A stretch of DNA of 64,000 nucleotides from Toxonevra muliebris (taxonomy: Eukaryota > Arthropoda > Insecta > Diptera > Pallopteridae), in the NCBI GenBank assembly GCA_963691655.1, contig OY829326.1, positions 38,529,989-38,593,988 of the forward strand, in the 5' to 3' direction. The notes below the pieces were generated by a model that did no database searches, was not told the DNA's origin, and saw nothing but the letters and a program-made list of their open reading frames with translations. The position numbers were made by a program, and so were the translations under genes. Of the stretch, positions 10,905-23,240 are shown piece after piece (within the stretch, counting starts at the first letter, position 1; each line of letters opens with the position of its first letter).

Positions 10905-11843
10905 ATGGATAAAATTACTAACGAGAGTACAAAGGATAAAGTGGCTGAGATGGGGCTTACGCCGATTTTATTAGCTGCTATTCTTGGGTTTCTGGTTATG
11001 GGTGAGGGAGTCGTCGTACATTTTGCATTCTTGTCAAAACTCAAGTATCATTAAAATTGCTTTTGCTTTGCAGCAATATTCCTTATACTGCGACGAAGGT
11101 CCTCTGGCAGACGTGATTTCTTGTTGACTGGCTTGAGTGAGTCGGGAAAGAGTGCCATATTTATGCAGTTGCTACACAGCAAATTTCCTGATACTTTCAC
11201 TTCAATTAAGGAGAATGTTGGCGATTACAAGGCGGGACGTATGTCTGGACGTCTAGTTGATATACCTGGGCATTATAGAGTCCGCGAAAAGTGTTTTGAT
11301 CAATATAAACGCACAGCGAAGGGTATAATTTTCGTGGTTGATTCGGTGACAGCACAAAAGGAAATACGTGACGTTGCAGAGTAAGTAGATGTAGTAGAAA
11401 ATAGCGATGAATGTTTCATAATTTGTTTTTATTTTTCCTTGGTTGGTAAAGTGCTTTATATTCTATACTGTCTGACAGTACTACAACGCCATGCCCATTT
11501 TTGGTGCTTTGCAATAAACAAGATATGACTACAGCGAAGGGTGCGCAGGTGATTAAAAATATTCTGGAAAAGGAAATGTAAGTGTTTACGAGTATATACA
11601 TACCTCTCATAGATGTTCCATTACATTTGCAATCATTGCCATTTTAGGAATATTGTGCGTGATACACGTAGTCGCAAATTGCAATCGGTTGGAGAAGAGG
11701 ATGCTTCTAGGCCTGCCTATCTTGGTAAAGAAGGTAAAGACTTTGAATTCGGGCATGTGCCGCAAAATGTACAATTTTTCGAATGTTCGGCTAAGGAAAA
11801 TCAACTTGAAAATTTATCCGATTGGATTGATAGAATGTTGTGA
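10905..11843 (+). CDS. SrpRbeta: Signal recognition particle receptor subunit beta
   Basis: SR-beta is the ER-membrane GTPase that anchors SR-alpha and couples SRP-ribosome targeting to the translocon. Four exons, 10905-11001, 11074-11380, 11452-11577 and 11648-11843, encode 241 residues. All introns are 70-72 bp, GT-AG and in phase. A single N-terminal membrane segment spans about residues 19-38 and is followed by a basic RRRSSGRR stretch, typical of the family. GTPase motifs are visible: G1 GLSESGKS (52-59), G3 DIPGH (95-99), G4 NKQD (156-159) and G5 ECSAK (222-226). G3 has the family-typical DxPGH, with His where Ras has Gln. The block LGKEGKDFEFGHVP matches the human C-terminal LGKKGKEFEFSQLP. 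The start ATG is the first in frame after an AT-rich leader. Confidence 0.95.
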
Positions 11844-13399
11844 GGAAGCAATATTCATAAAAATTTAACCAGTACTGCAAACATACGCAGTAGCGTATGT
11901 TTTTTATTTTACTTAATTGCAGCATTTTTTAATATTCTTCAATTTCGTTTTTTATACATGCATACTACAAATATCAAATTTAGGACCATGCTATGTTTTT
12001 GATCAACAACAACACTAAAAAACTAAGTGCTTATATTGTACAAATTATGCAAATAATTTTCCCATTAAGTTCCTCTCATGAACACGATCGAACACAACTT
12101 TTTAGCATTTAAATTAGAGAAGCTTAAAAACTTTGTAATTATCTTAACTAGCTAAAATGAAATATTTCTTTTTATATACATTCTTACATCTTAAAAAATC
12201 AAATAAAAATTGTAAAATAAAATATAAAAAAAAAATGTAACTTTCAGTTGAATTATAAGAAAATAAACGAAAAACTAAAAATATTGGTACAATAGTTCCT
12301 AACATATGCACACACACGCTGTGTACAGAAGCAGCGTATACACAAGAACGCATGCAACGAGAAAAAAGAAAGTGGATATGAAAGCTTGAGCCAACAAATT
12401 TACAATTTACTAGAAAGTATTACATATGCACATATATATAAGCTCACAGCTTCCAAAGCAAATCTTGTTTTTGGTTTTTTCTTTTACTCGTCTTTGTGTT
12501 TGAGTTTAAAAATAGTAAATGCGTTTATTTATTTATACAATGAATAGTGGATTCATTAAAACAAGGGTCAAAGAACTTTCAACATATTAACCATTAACCA
12601 CCATTGGATATACATTATGAATGCAGTGCATGATAGAATGGAGCAATTTATGAATGCAATTTACATATGGAAGAAAGGTTCAGAAGGGCTTAACTATGCC
12701 TTCGTCCAGCACCTCCTGATTAACTCTTAATCATTGCTGACTAATCTGTAAACTTACAAATTACGGTCAGCCATCATAAAGAAGATGAAGTATATTTTAT
12801 ATGTTAAAAACCGATAGTCAAAACTTTGAACCCGTTTTTCTCAAAACAAAGTTTCTGTCATTTTTTATTTGAGTCAAAAGAAATCCCATTCTTCTCCTTT
12901 GAAAACTTTGATGTCCTAAAGTGGGCTGAAGCTTATGTTAAGAATTCCGGCGTCAGTCCCATAAAAATTTGTTTTTGTAAAATGTTTATATGGAAAGTGC
13001 GTATGAAATTATACCAGTGCGGGGAATTTGATCGAAAATCGGGGAATTTCTAGAGGGTTAACGGGGAGAGAGGAAAAATGAGTTGGCATCCCTGGTTAGC
13101 ACACTGCAAACCAGTGATGTTACACGTCAATAATTACAGTTATTTTGAGCCTTGTACAGTAACGGCAGAAATTTGTGGATAAATACAGTAATTTAGAATA
13201 TTAAGTTTACTGCGCTCTGAAGTGCATATATTTTTTGTATTGAAGGTTTTTGCACGGTCGTACATTGACGTCACGTAAGTACTTTTTTTCCACCACTGTT
13301 TTAAGAGAAAAGAAAAAAAAAACGCAGAAATTAAAATTAAGAAAGTTAAAAGTTATAAGAATGGAATATGTCCCAAAATTCTAAGCGCTTGGTTATAAT
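11844..13399. other. Gene-free AT-rich stretch after SrpRbeta
   Basis: It includes the SrpRbeta 3' untranslated region (extent not determinable) and then AT-rich DNA with short CA and TA microsatellites near 12301-12445. A TGACGTCA palindrome sits at 13266-13273. No supported gene or transposon terminus was seen. Confidence 0.5.
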
Positions 13400-13446
13400 G
13401 GTCTCGGTGTTCGACGAACACAAAACATTTTCTCCCGTGCTCGGTC
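13400..13446. repeat. ACCGAGCAC-type 47-bp repeat unit, copy 1
   Basis: This 47-bp unit has the central partial palindrome GTGTTCGACGAACAC and recurs in the same orientation at 14096-14141, and inverted at 51714-51761. Copies 1 and 2 flank the hAT-type insertion as direct repeats. The family's origin is not recognised. Confidence 0.6.
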
Positions 13447-14095
13447 TTTTTTTTTTTTTTTGTTGCTTTTCTTACCAACCATTACTGCATTAACAGCTGC
13501 AGTCAGGAAGAAATTTTGTTTTTTATCTTTAATTAGATTCAATTGAGAAAAAATTATATCTGCCGCTGTACTGCTATGTGGAAAACTTAAAATTGCGTTA
13601 ATAAATTTTCCCAGTTTTGAAAGCATTTTGTCTTTTAAAGCATTCTTTAAATAAAAAATTTCACACCAAAAATTCTTCCAGCTCCTAATCTAATATATAT
13701 ATAAATTCATTACTAAATTATTTATATTTATTAAATATGCAAACTTACTTTTACGCGGTTTTTCTACTATTGATTTCAATTGTCAAAAATTACAAGCATT
13801 AACACAAAGAAAAGCAAAAACTTCTGTAAATGGAACACGGACTTTTGAATTTTGACAGTAATACAGCGATAAATAAAGTAGAGCTAGTCATAGTAAGAAA
13901 TATTTCACAGACAGAAACTAAAATAACCCAACAGAACATATTTAGTTTGATTTACGTTTACAACGAAAAATTCAAGAATACAACCCAAAATTCAAGAGTA
14001 TGAAATAGGAGGATTTTTTCCGATTGGGGAGGACAGGAGGATTGAGATTTGAGCGGAGTACGAATACTCCGATCGGAGTACCTTCGGCAGCACTG
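13445..14095 (-). mobile_element. hAT-type transposon remnant, copy A
   Basis: Read on the minus strand, the element begins with the hAT-like terminus CAGTGCTGCCG at 14095. It shares several hundred base pairs with copy B (20793-21620), including the motif ACTCCGATCGGAGTATTCGT. It also retains the C-terminal transposase coding segment that copy B has largely lost. It is flanked by an exact 8-bp repeat, GTGCTCGG (13437-13444 and 14096-14103), the size of a hAT target duplication. The far end is not the expected inverted terminus but an A-rich tract (T14 on the plus strand, about 13447-13460), so that end is rearranged. Parts of the 8-bp match belong to the flanking 47-bp repeat, which weakens it as a target duplication. 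Confidence 0.7.
13470..13626 (-). pseudogene. hAT transposase C-terminal dimerisation fragment
   Basis: From an ATG at 13626 the minus strand encodes FPHSSTAADIIFSQLNLIKD followed by a conserved Asn-rich stretch ending NAVMVGKK. I recognise this as the hAT C-terminal dimerisation block, consensus roughly LPHSSAxxERxFSQxNLIKTKxRN. Only about 50 residues of what would be a 500-700 residue transposase remain, and the frame runs out through the poly(A) tract. No catalytic core is present, so it is dead. Confidence 0.65.
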
Positions 14096-14141
14096 GTGCT
14101 CGGTGTTCAACGAACACAAAACATTTTCTCCGTGTTCGGTC
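14096..14141. repeat. ACCGAGCAC-type repeat unit, copy 2
   Basis: Direct repeat of the unit at 13400-13446, with a few substitutions and one short deletion. It borders the transposon terminus of hAT copy A. Confidence 0.55.
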
Positions 14142-15735
14142 GAGGTGGTTCCATTCTGGTTTTTATGATAATTATTTGTTCTTTGAAAACAAGCTAATAA
14201 CATTTTTATTTAAAATAAATTTAAGATTTGAAAACTTTTTTTAAAGTTCAAATAAAGTAATTCAGAAGGTGGGGTAAAATTTACCACCACCTCCACAGTT
14301 AGAGGTTAAAAAGACAAATTACACTACTCAACCCGAAATTGGCGTCATGCACCTCCCACATCATTTCTCTGATCACAATAGCTTTTAATGAAAGGGTTTC
14401 AACATACATATATTATATTTTACATGTATGGGCGGCAATATTTTCTTGAACTTCAATACTGTACTGCAATATTTTCATATATCATTTTTAAATATAATAT
14501 TAATTTCTGTAAAATATTGCAATACGACTCTTAATCTTGAATATTGTATAGAAATATTTAGTTTTATAAATTAATATTTTCCAAAAGTATCGAATATCCG
14601 ATACTGACCCTTTTTTTCGATACCAAGTAAAATACTTATGGTATGGCGAAAAAAAAGTACTTAAATCGAATGAAAAGTATCTAGTATTTACTTGTACCGA
14701 ATCACCACTACACAAAGGTCAGAAGGGTCCATTGTGATACCTCATGGTTGGAAATACAGTTTAATACAAAATGTTGCAAATTTTTTGGAATTTTTTTGCT
14801 CCCCAGAGCCTTTTAGCCATTTTCCCCCTTGCTGAGACTGTCAGATAGTTAACTGACTGAAAACGAAAATTCTTTTGGGAGAAGTTTCTCAGTCACTTGC
14901 CCATCATTCCACCTCACATACAAAATTTAATAGGTCTAATAATATAAAAGTTTCCCTATTTCGTATGTTTGAGAGATGATATGCTTTTCTTGAAAGGGGC
15001 TGACATTTTGAATCTTATCACTCCTGACAAGCCCAATGCAATTATAGTGCAAAATTTGAAAAAAAAATTTCAAATTAGGCATGGTTCGGAAATAAAAAAC
15101 AAACGAAATTACAAATTTTGTATTAGTATTAAACCAGTTCTCATAAAGCTTTCAATCAAAAAAAAAAAAAAAATTGTATTTATCATAACGACAACAACAG
15201 ATTCTCTGAAAGAGTTAAAATTAATATGTAAATTAATAAAATCAAAAAAAATGAGTTCCTTTAAAATTGAATAAAATAAATTAATAAAAAATAATATTAA
15301 TAAAATAAAAGGAACAAATTAATTTAAAAATGTATATAAAAATATATGTTATTACATTCTTGTTAAGACTAGTTAAAAAATGAAATGAACATTCCTGGGT
15401 CCGATTTTTAGAGTAGTAATGGAAAGAAAAATCGATTTTCGACTTTTGGTTTGATAAAAGTCGGTTAATCGACTTCCTTCGAATTTATGTTGCATGGAAT
15501 AAAAAAAACGAAACGAAAGAATTTTGATATGAGTTACTTATGTATGTGTATTTATTTAAAATATATATACAGTTTTCTTTTAATTTTTATTGAATGGAAT
15601 ATAAAATAAGTAATTTAAAGTAAATGTGTTACCAGCCACTTGTTTGTATATTTATACATACCACTGCGGTCTAAATACGGTTTTTCGATTAAAGCAGAAA
15701 TCGATTTGCACATCCCTATAATCAATACAACAATA
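14142..15735. other. Gene-free AT-rich stretch
   Basis: AT-rich DNA with poly(A) runs. A short GGTCCATTGTGATACC segment (about 14727) resembles a dispersed repeat seen again near 43510. No gene is supported. Confidence 0.45.
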
Positions 15736-16091
15736 GGTCTGTTCCCGTACTTTTTGGGTAAAGTTTGGTAAACTGGGACTAAACAAAAAAATCTCTCTGC
15801 TATAGACAAAAATGCACAAAAGTACGGGAACGCAAAAAACACTTTTCTTGCACGAAATAAAACGTCAAATTGTAGCGCCACTTAAATTTAAAAAACAAAG
15901 TGTCGGCGATATTTAATAAAACAAGAATTGTTAAACCTTACAAGAAAATAAATAAATAATGAAAAATTCAACAAAAATTATTCGGGCTGTTACGTGCAAG
16001 AGGAAGAAGACAATTACTCTCTCATCTTGGCTGTCATTTGCAAGTTTTTTGAGTACGAGAACGCACTCGCGGTATAGTACGGGAACAGACC
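15736..16091. mobile_element. MITE with TA-flanked terminal inverted repeats
   Basis: The left terminus GGTCTGTTCCCGTACT and right terminus AGTACGGGAACAGACC are perfect inverted repeats of 16 bp, each flanked by TA. The 356-bp body has no coding capacity but repeats the subterminal motif GTACGGGAACG internally (about 15820). A 2-bp TA duplication suggests a Tc1/mariner-class mover; a longer duplication cannot be excluded. Confidence 0.7.
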
Positions 16092-19000
16092 TAATTTTTA
16101 AAGCTCTCAAAATGGTTTGATCAAATTTTTTGCACATTTCCTTGATGGTTGTGACCAGGGAGTAGATTTTGTAGACCTAAAAACTAAGAAAAAGGCAAAA
16201 TAAATTTGCAAAAAAGGCACTAAAAGATACCAAAAAAGGCAACATAAAGCTGAAAAAGGCATTAAAATTTTGGAAATCAAAATGTTTTTATTTTATTCAA
16301 AAAAATGTATTCAAAATTTTTTAAAACGATTTTTTCCTTTTATCGATATATAGAAATTTATATTTTAAGTACTTAGCGCTTAGTTCGTGTAGTTAAAGGC
16401 ATTAAAAAGCTTACTTACATTAAAATTTATAGTAAGGGAGAGTAAGGCTAACGAAGTCGCACATTTTTTCATAGCTTTTCCAAAATTTTCACATGCTTTA
16501 GTTACATGACGTCCAGCTTTGTCGATCGTTTCATCAATCAAATCGATGAAAATAAGGTTTTCACGAACTTCGTACTGTGGATTCATCGGAAACTTTCGTT
16601 TTTATGTATTTTTCAAAACAGCTTTTGACTTTTGTATTGTGCAGAATTTTAAATGGTATCAATATATATATGTATATATTTCAACGGTACCAAAAATTCG
16701 AAAAAGGCACTAAAACAGTAAAAAAGGTAACGTTTTTGAAAAATAGCAATAAAGGCAAAATAAAATTTATATATTTGGAATCAGTGGGGCTTGAATCACG
16801 TACAGTATTTAGACTTCTACAGCCTATTTAGCAGGTGAGCGCAAAAGCAGGTAAGAGGACCGACAGAAGTTTAAACTAACCAATTAGTCTCAAATTTTAC
16901 TATTTTATTCAGTAAACCAGTGGTTATCGCTGGAACTAAAATTTTCTGGGAGAGGCTGATTTTCAGAAGTTTGAACTAGACTTGTCTGTTCTAAATTTCC
17001 TTTCGTGAAAAGATTTTTTATTTCAACGAATAATACAAGTTACTACATTTCGAGTAATATTTTAAGCATTTGCATTTTCTTCACCTAGCAAGTAAAACAT
17101 CACGCCTTTTCATCAAATCTAATACTTTTCGAGTAATACAAGGAATATTAGACTTTGTGTTGTTAAATGTTTTTACTGGAACGTGCTTGTTAAAAATATA
17201 GTTAATATAGTTGAAAGAATTAACTTGTTTATTGCCAATAAACAGTAAGATTACCATCAAACAAACAAGTGTAGTTGTTTTGGATGGTAAAGAGAATTCA
17301 AACTTTAAATGAGAGAGAGAAAGATAAATAAGATTTGAATAAATGTCAAATATATTGCCTCTATTTCAGCTTAAAAAACACTACAACTTTCGAGAAGCTT
17401 CAAACATTTTTTGGTATTAGTGCTGGGCACGAAGGATGCATTCAGTTTTGGAGGCGTCAGCACAGACGTTGGTTATTTTGACTGAATCACCATATTTTTT
17501 GAAGCCAGGAATCTCTTAACGAAAATTTAATCCAAAATTTTCGGTCAAGTTGTAATATGTTTGACATTGTTAATGTTACAGTGCCTAATGGAATTAATCT
17601 TGAAACTATTATATTCTTTTAATCTAAGCCCAGTTTTAAAAATATAGTATAATATTGAGAGATTCGCTGGAAGTGGATCTCAGTTGTGAGGTTTCACAAA
17701 TTGCTTGAGTGTTAATTTGCTTTCAAGAACTTTCCACCAGACAACTACTCCACATATCCAGTGTGTTACCTTTGGATATAGTCCCCAATCACGACTAAAC
17801 CTTTTTTTTTACACGAGTAATAACAGTTTTCTTTTTTAATGCATTCGCAAGTATTTAATACCCAGCGTCGTTGTCAAACACCCCAACAGATAAGGACTCA
17901 AGCTTCCACTTTGAAAGGAATTTGCATAAAAAAGCATTTTATTTTTGCATTCCAATAAATCTGACATAGAAAATTCCAACCATGTATAAAATATCATACA
18001 AATAGATGCGAAAAGCTACATAGGTCTGGGCCCACGGCGAACTATTGCTTTCAAACCAGAATATCACCCTTCATAAGACTTTGGTGGTAGTTATGCACTT
18101 CTTTCTCTCTCTCTTCTAATGTAATAATGAAATTTTATGATCAAGTCGGAAATACAATACTAATCGTCTCTATCGAAGATATTTCCTTAAAATTGAAAAA
18201 AATATAAAGTGGATTCGCCACCAACGTTGTTAGAAAATGGCACCTGGTCTGCTCGACGCTGCCTGCCTTACATTTTAAAGCACAATACTAAAGCGGATTT
18301 TTCTTTTTTATTTAAAAGAAGAAGATTTTAAAAGAGCCGCCAATACAGAAACTATAAAAAATTCTGCGAATTCGAAATTCATGCGCGCCTGTATGTACAA
18401 GAAATTCTATCTATCTAATAATTAAAAAGAAGCGAAAGCGCCTGAACTTTTCAGTATCATTTGCAGTTTTCTTTGATCAATCGCGTAAATTTGAGCCAGA
18501 AAACAGCAGTTGGCCAAAATGTAATGTCTCATATGTTTCTAATGCTAAATTTGTTCAAAATTATCAAGAAGAGAGAACAAATTAACAAGCAACTAATTTC
18601 AGGCAGTAATTTCCAGCGATCACTTAGTTCATTCAAAAAATTCAAGTTATTTGATATGTGATGTGTGGTTGTTTGTTGCTTATTATTAATATTTGCAAGT
18701 GATGGATCTCATCAAGCATATGAAAATTAAATTTTGTTGATTTAATGAATTGTTGTTATAAAAAAATAACAAAAAAATAAAGAAAAAGAAATACTTGGGC
18801 ATCCACATTTTTTTACTCCGATGTCTGCAGATAATCATTTTAAAGAACTAAAAAATTAAATTCTTTGCACACCAAAGTAAAGTATGAAATGTATAACAGC
18901 GGTGTTGATGGTGATGATGATGGCTTAAATTTGCTGCGAATGCCACTGCGTACCTGGTTTGGGCATAAAATTTAAGTATTATTTTAACACGACGTACGAA

Positions 19001-20784
19001 CTGAAAATGTTTGTAAAGTGAACGTGAAGCCGAAATTTAATGTACTTGTAAGTGAAATTGCATTGAACCTTAAGGAAAATCAAAATTTGTTTGTTGGCCA
19101 TTTAATTAGGATGCCGCGTCAACAAGGTGCTAAATGGCATACAATTATGTTAACACTCGAGGGTATGTGTTGCTCTCATTGTGAGTGTGCGATCATGACG
19201 TGATAATTGTAATGTACGAGCATGAAACGAGCGCCAATCTCAAAACTTAAGCATATTTAACAAAGCCAAGTTTTGCTTTTCTTCTTTAACTTCTTCTTCC
19301 TCTTCAGGTGGGAGCATTTTAACGATGTGTTAAAATAAATTGCACATATTCACTGATACAATTATGTTTTATATATTGTGTCGTCCCATTCAAAAATCTA
19401 TAAAGCCATTCACTGTATACATAATAATTTAAAATTTCTTATAATTATTCACAAAATTGCGCGGTTGAAACCTTTTTAAAATATCACGAGACATGGTTCA
19501 AAAAAATTAAGTTTTTGTGGTAATATTTTTATTGATTACACTTACAGTGTAATGCAATATAAAACACGTACCTTCTCGCTTACTTTCTAAAATGAAAATG
19601 AATTTTTATTATATTATTATTTATTTAGTTTTAAAATAAATTAAAAAATAACTTAAATTTCAGCTACTCAATTTTCATTTTAAAACTAATGCGATCGGAG
19701 TGTAACTGCATGTACATACATACGTACGCTCAGATATACATACACAATTTATTAACCGACTTATGCACAATAGATTGAGTGTATGCACACGCTCACTAGC
19801 AGATCCTAGGGGGATTAACCCCAAACCAACCCGATAAGAATTCAAAGATTTTTATCTTTGGTCAAGAATCAAAAACAAATCTTAAAGAGACGAAAAAATT
19901 GAAGCCCCCTTTGGAAATCTCTGTATCCTCTAATGTAAATACAGAAAACTGATGGTTGATAGATTGATTGAATTATAATAATATTGCATTGTTTTAAATT
20001 TTTGTGACTGATAACAGATATTAATCATTAAAACAAATCGACATATAAGAAAAGTTTTTCATCCTATTTTGTGCTTGGATTTTCCGAAATATCTCGACAT
20101 TTTAATTTTGAGTGAAGTCATTGGTCACTTTATAGTAAAAAAATAGCGAATGTACACCCCGTGCCAATAAAAACGTATCACTGCTAAAATTAGAAGCATT
20201 TGTAGTTTTTATCCTCCTGTTATTAACAATTAATTTGATAACAATTTTTTTTTATTCCATTTTGGTATGATGGCCTCTTTTGGTTTTTCTCAATAAAACT
20301 TAATAAAACAGACCTAATAGGAAAATTTTTTTTTTGCAAGTAGTATATTCTTCTACGAATTTGTATTTACCTAGAAGTTTCACAATATTGTTCAAAATTT
20401 GTTCATTTTTGTGAAGTGAATAATAGTGATAATAATAATAATTTATTGGGTCATAATATTTGTTTTACATTCTAAATTGGGAAATAATTGGAAGATCCAG
20501 TGACCATTGCGGTGTTCCATTAAAAATCTGTAATCTGTTTATGGTTACATTTTTAAAATTATTTATATAATTTGTACTGATTTATTATGTCATAATTGTT
20601 TGATAATAACTTTTTTTATTTGTTTCGCGTTCTCGCACCTTTTATTTGGAAACAGTTATAGCAAAAATAAAAAACCATGGCAGAAACCAAAGTTGACTGC
20701 AAATTAGAAGAGGTACAAGATATTGTGATCTTTGCTGCCTTATTTTCCACCTTTCCTCCCAATAATTTACCCAAAGTAACTTAA
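16092..20784. other. Gene-free stretch with AAAAAGGCA repeats
   Basis: At 16190-16260 and 16700-16760 the motif AAAAAGGCA(C/T)TAAAA recurs in the same orientation on either side of a small minus-strand open frame (16380-16586). The rest to 20784 is AT-rich with no recognisable domains or transposon ends. Confidence 0.45.
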
Positions 20785-20792
20785 CTTGGGAA

Positions 20793-21620
20793 CAGTGCTG
20801 CCGAAGGTACTCCGATCGGAGTATTCGTACTCCGCTCAAATCTCAATCCTCCTGTCCTCCCCAATCGGAAGAAATCCTCCTTTTTCATATTCTTGAATTT
20901 CTGAGTTATATGCAAAATAAACGTAAATAAAACTAAATGTTTTTTGTTGCGTTATTTCATTTCGTTTATGTCTGTGAAATATTTGTTAGTAGGACTAGCT
21001 GTTTTATTTGTCGCTGAGTTACTGTCAAAATTTAAAAGTTCGCATTCCATTTCCAAACGTTTTTGCTTGGCTTTGTGTTAATGTTTGTAATTCTTGACAA
21101 TTGAAATCAATAGTAGAGAAACTGTGTAAAAGTAGAGATAAATTGCTTGCTGACTGCAACTGCTAATGCAGTAATGGTTGGTAGGGGAATGTTAGAAAAA
21201 ATTATGCATCCAACTGGGTCCTTTCGATTGAGCTGGCTAAAAAATACCACAAATAACATCCTATGTTTTTATGTCCGGTTTTGTGAAGAGCGAAGAAATG
21301 TTAGTTTTAGTTTTTTAATCTTTATTGTTTTTTTTTTTTTTATTATTTACTAATATTAATACTTTATATTGCACCGTTTATTTCCAAAGAAGGACTATTT
21401 TGTTTTTATATAAACTTGTTTATTTTTCATAACTTTTATATGACTGCATTCGTAACAAAAACTTTCTATACATTATTGGAACTGTTAGCAATTATCTATT
21501 GTAAGTAATACTTAGTTAAACACTTTTAAGATATTTTGAAAAATTCCTCCCTTGTCAAGCAAAATCCTCCGCTCGAAAGGAAAAATTCCTCCCCTTAAAA
21601 TTTTCAAAACGACAGCACTG
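20793..21620 (+). mobile_element. Non-autonomous hAT transposon, copy B
   Basis: The element starts CAGTGCTGCCG and ends CGACAGCACTG, short inverted termini of hAT type. It is flanked by a perfect 8-bp duplication CTTGGGAA (20785-20792 and 21621-21628), the hallmark length for hAT integrases. The first several hundred bases match the minus strand of copy A. Only a short piece of the transposase C-terminus survives (about 21155-21195, encoding NAVMVG), so the element is internally deleted and could move only with a transposase supplied from elsewhere. Confidence 0.85.
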
Positions 21621-22699
21621 CTTGGGAATAATTGCTCTATTATTATCATTTATATTAATTAATTATGTAATTAAGTGAGCATTTTTTTGAATATTAAATA
21701 CATAGTATAAAATATTAATTTTGATATATTTATTTGATTAATTTTATGTTCTCTCTTATTCACAAAACAATGCCCGCTGTTATATGGCCAAATATGAGTA
21801 TAACTTATGTCACCCATTTTGGATACTCTACTACCATGGAGAGCCTAGACCGAGCTTATCGCATCCATTCATGTTGTATGAGTTATATTTATACACGAAT
21901 TAAAGGGACCTACAGTTTTATGTCGAATCTGAACGGCGAAGTGAAAAGCTTTTCAAAAGGACTTTTTACTATTGAAGGTTTTCCATTACCAGCCAAGTGG
22001 TGGTACTGTGTTGAAAATTTAAAAAATTTTATTTTTGCATAACTTAAGTATAGTTGGTTCAACAGAATAATCTTTCATTACTTTATACAAAATTTTAATT
22101 TCTTCAATGAATAAAGAATCAATATTTTTCCGGACAAAAACTAAAAACTATATAGGACGCCCCTGGATGGAGGAAAGAGGGCGGATAACAACGTTATATA
22201 CTATGTACATACAAGTATATTATTTATTTGGCCAAAAGTAAGCTTTTTCAAAGCAATTCATCTCACGACGGCTTTTCGCTAGAACCGATATACGAAAATT
22301 ACACAAACAATTTCGAGAGAAGCTATACGAACTTCACGCGATTTTGTTCACATTAACACATAATACTTCTACTAATAATAAATAATGTATAAAATTTCAG
22401 TCCGAACCGACCACTTTTACTATTTTTAGCTGCGTTTTGTATGAAAGTGAAACACTGTGTCGGTGCTACCAATTAAAATTTTGAAGGCAGGCGCGGATAC
22501 AAGGGGGAGGGGGGAACAGGGGGAAATTCCCCTCCCCTCCAAAGATTTTCAAACACTTAAAAATGTAATAACTTAAACAAGCAAAAAGGTGAACATAATT
22601 AGTTATTAGTTTTTAGTTATTACGATTTACTTTCAATTAAAAGAATAAGGAATAATCTTGCTCATTAAACCACTTTCCTTCCCTATGGAAATGTGCTGG

Positions 22700-23240
22700 A
22701 ATAATAATGATGACTAAGCAAAATAAACCTGAAAACTCAGTGTCCTCATATAGACCTATAAGCAATATTCTCCAAAATATTCGAAGTAGTAGATTGCTAA
22801 TAATACAAGAAAATAAGAATATAGTTCCGAATCACCAATCGTCATAAGCACGGTACTCCTGAGCAATATCATCAATATTGTCACTGACTTTCTAGAACTC
22901 AAAAAATATTGCTGTGCCATATCTTTGGACATCCAAGAAGCGTTCGAAAAAGTTTGGCATCAAGGGCTGTTATAAAAATTAAAAAATTTACTTCCAGCTC
23001 CATTTTATTTGGTCTTAAAGTCCTACCATTCTATGTCAAACTAAATAATGAAACATCAGCCAAAAGTCAAGTGTACTCCGGGTAGTGTTGTGGGTCCTGC
23101 TCTTCATTCCATTTTTACCTGCGACTTCCCTGAAACTGATGATGTTACTATAGCTACTTATCCAGACGACTTCTACAGAAGCTGCTAATCTAGTTCAGAA
23201 ACAGCTCCGTCGTCGAGCTCAACAAAGGTTACTTCGTGGA
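22700..23240 (+). pseudogene. Jockey-like LINE reverse transcriptase remnant
   Basis: Broken frames encode successive reverse-transcriptase motifs: SSYRPIS, then LDIQEAFEKVWHQGLL (motif A, Asp retained), then GSVVGPALHSIFT and the catalytic box as Y-P-D-D (23159-23170) in place of Y-A-D-D. Spacing between motifs is close to that of intact Jockey-clade elements. Stops and frameshifts separate the motifs, so no functional product is possible. Clade assignment is from memory of motif wording; a non-LTR reverse transcriptase is certain enough, the exact family less so. Confidence 0.75.

Noticed and set aside
21734..22042. 102-codon plus-strand frame after hAT copy B
   Set aside because: Looks moderately protein-like but no family recognised, no splice sites or neighbours support it.
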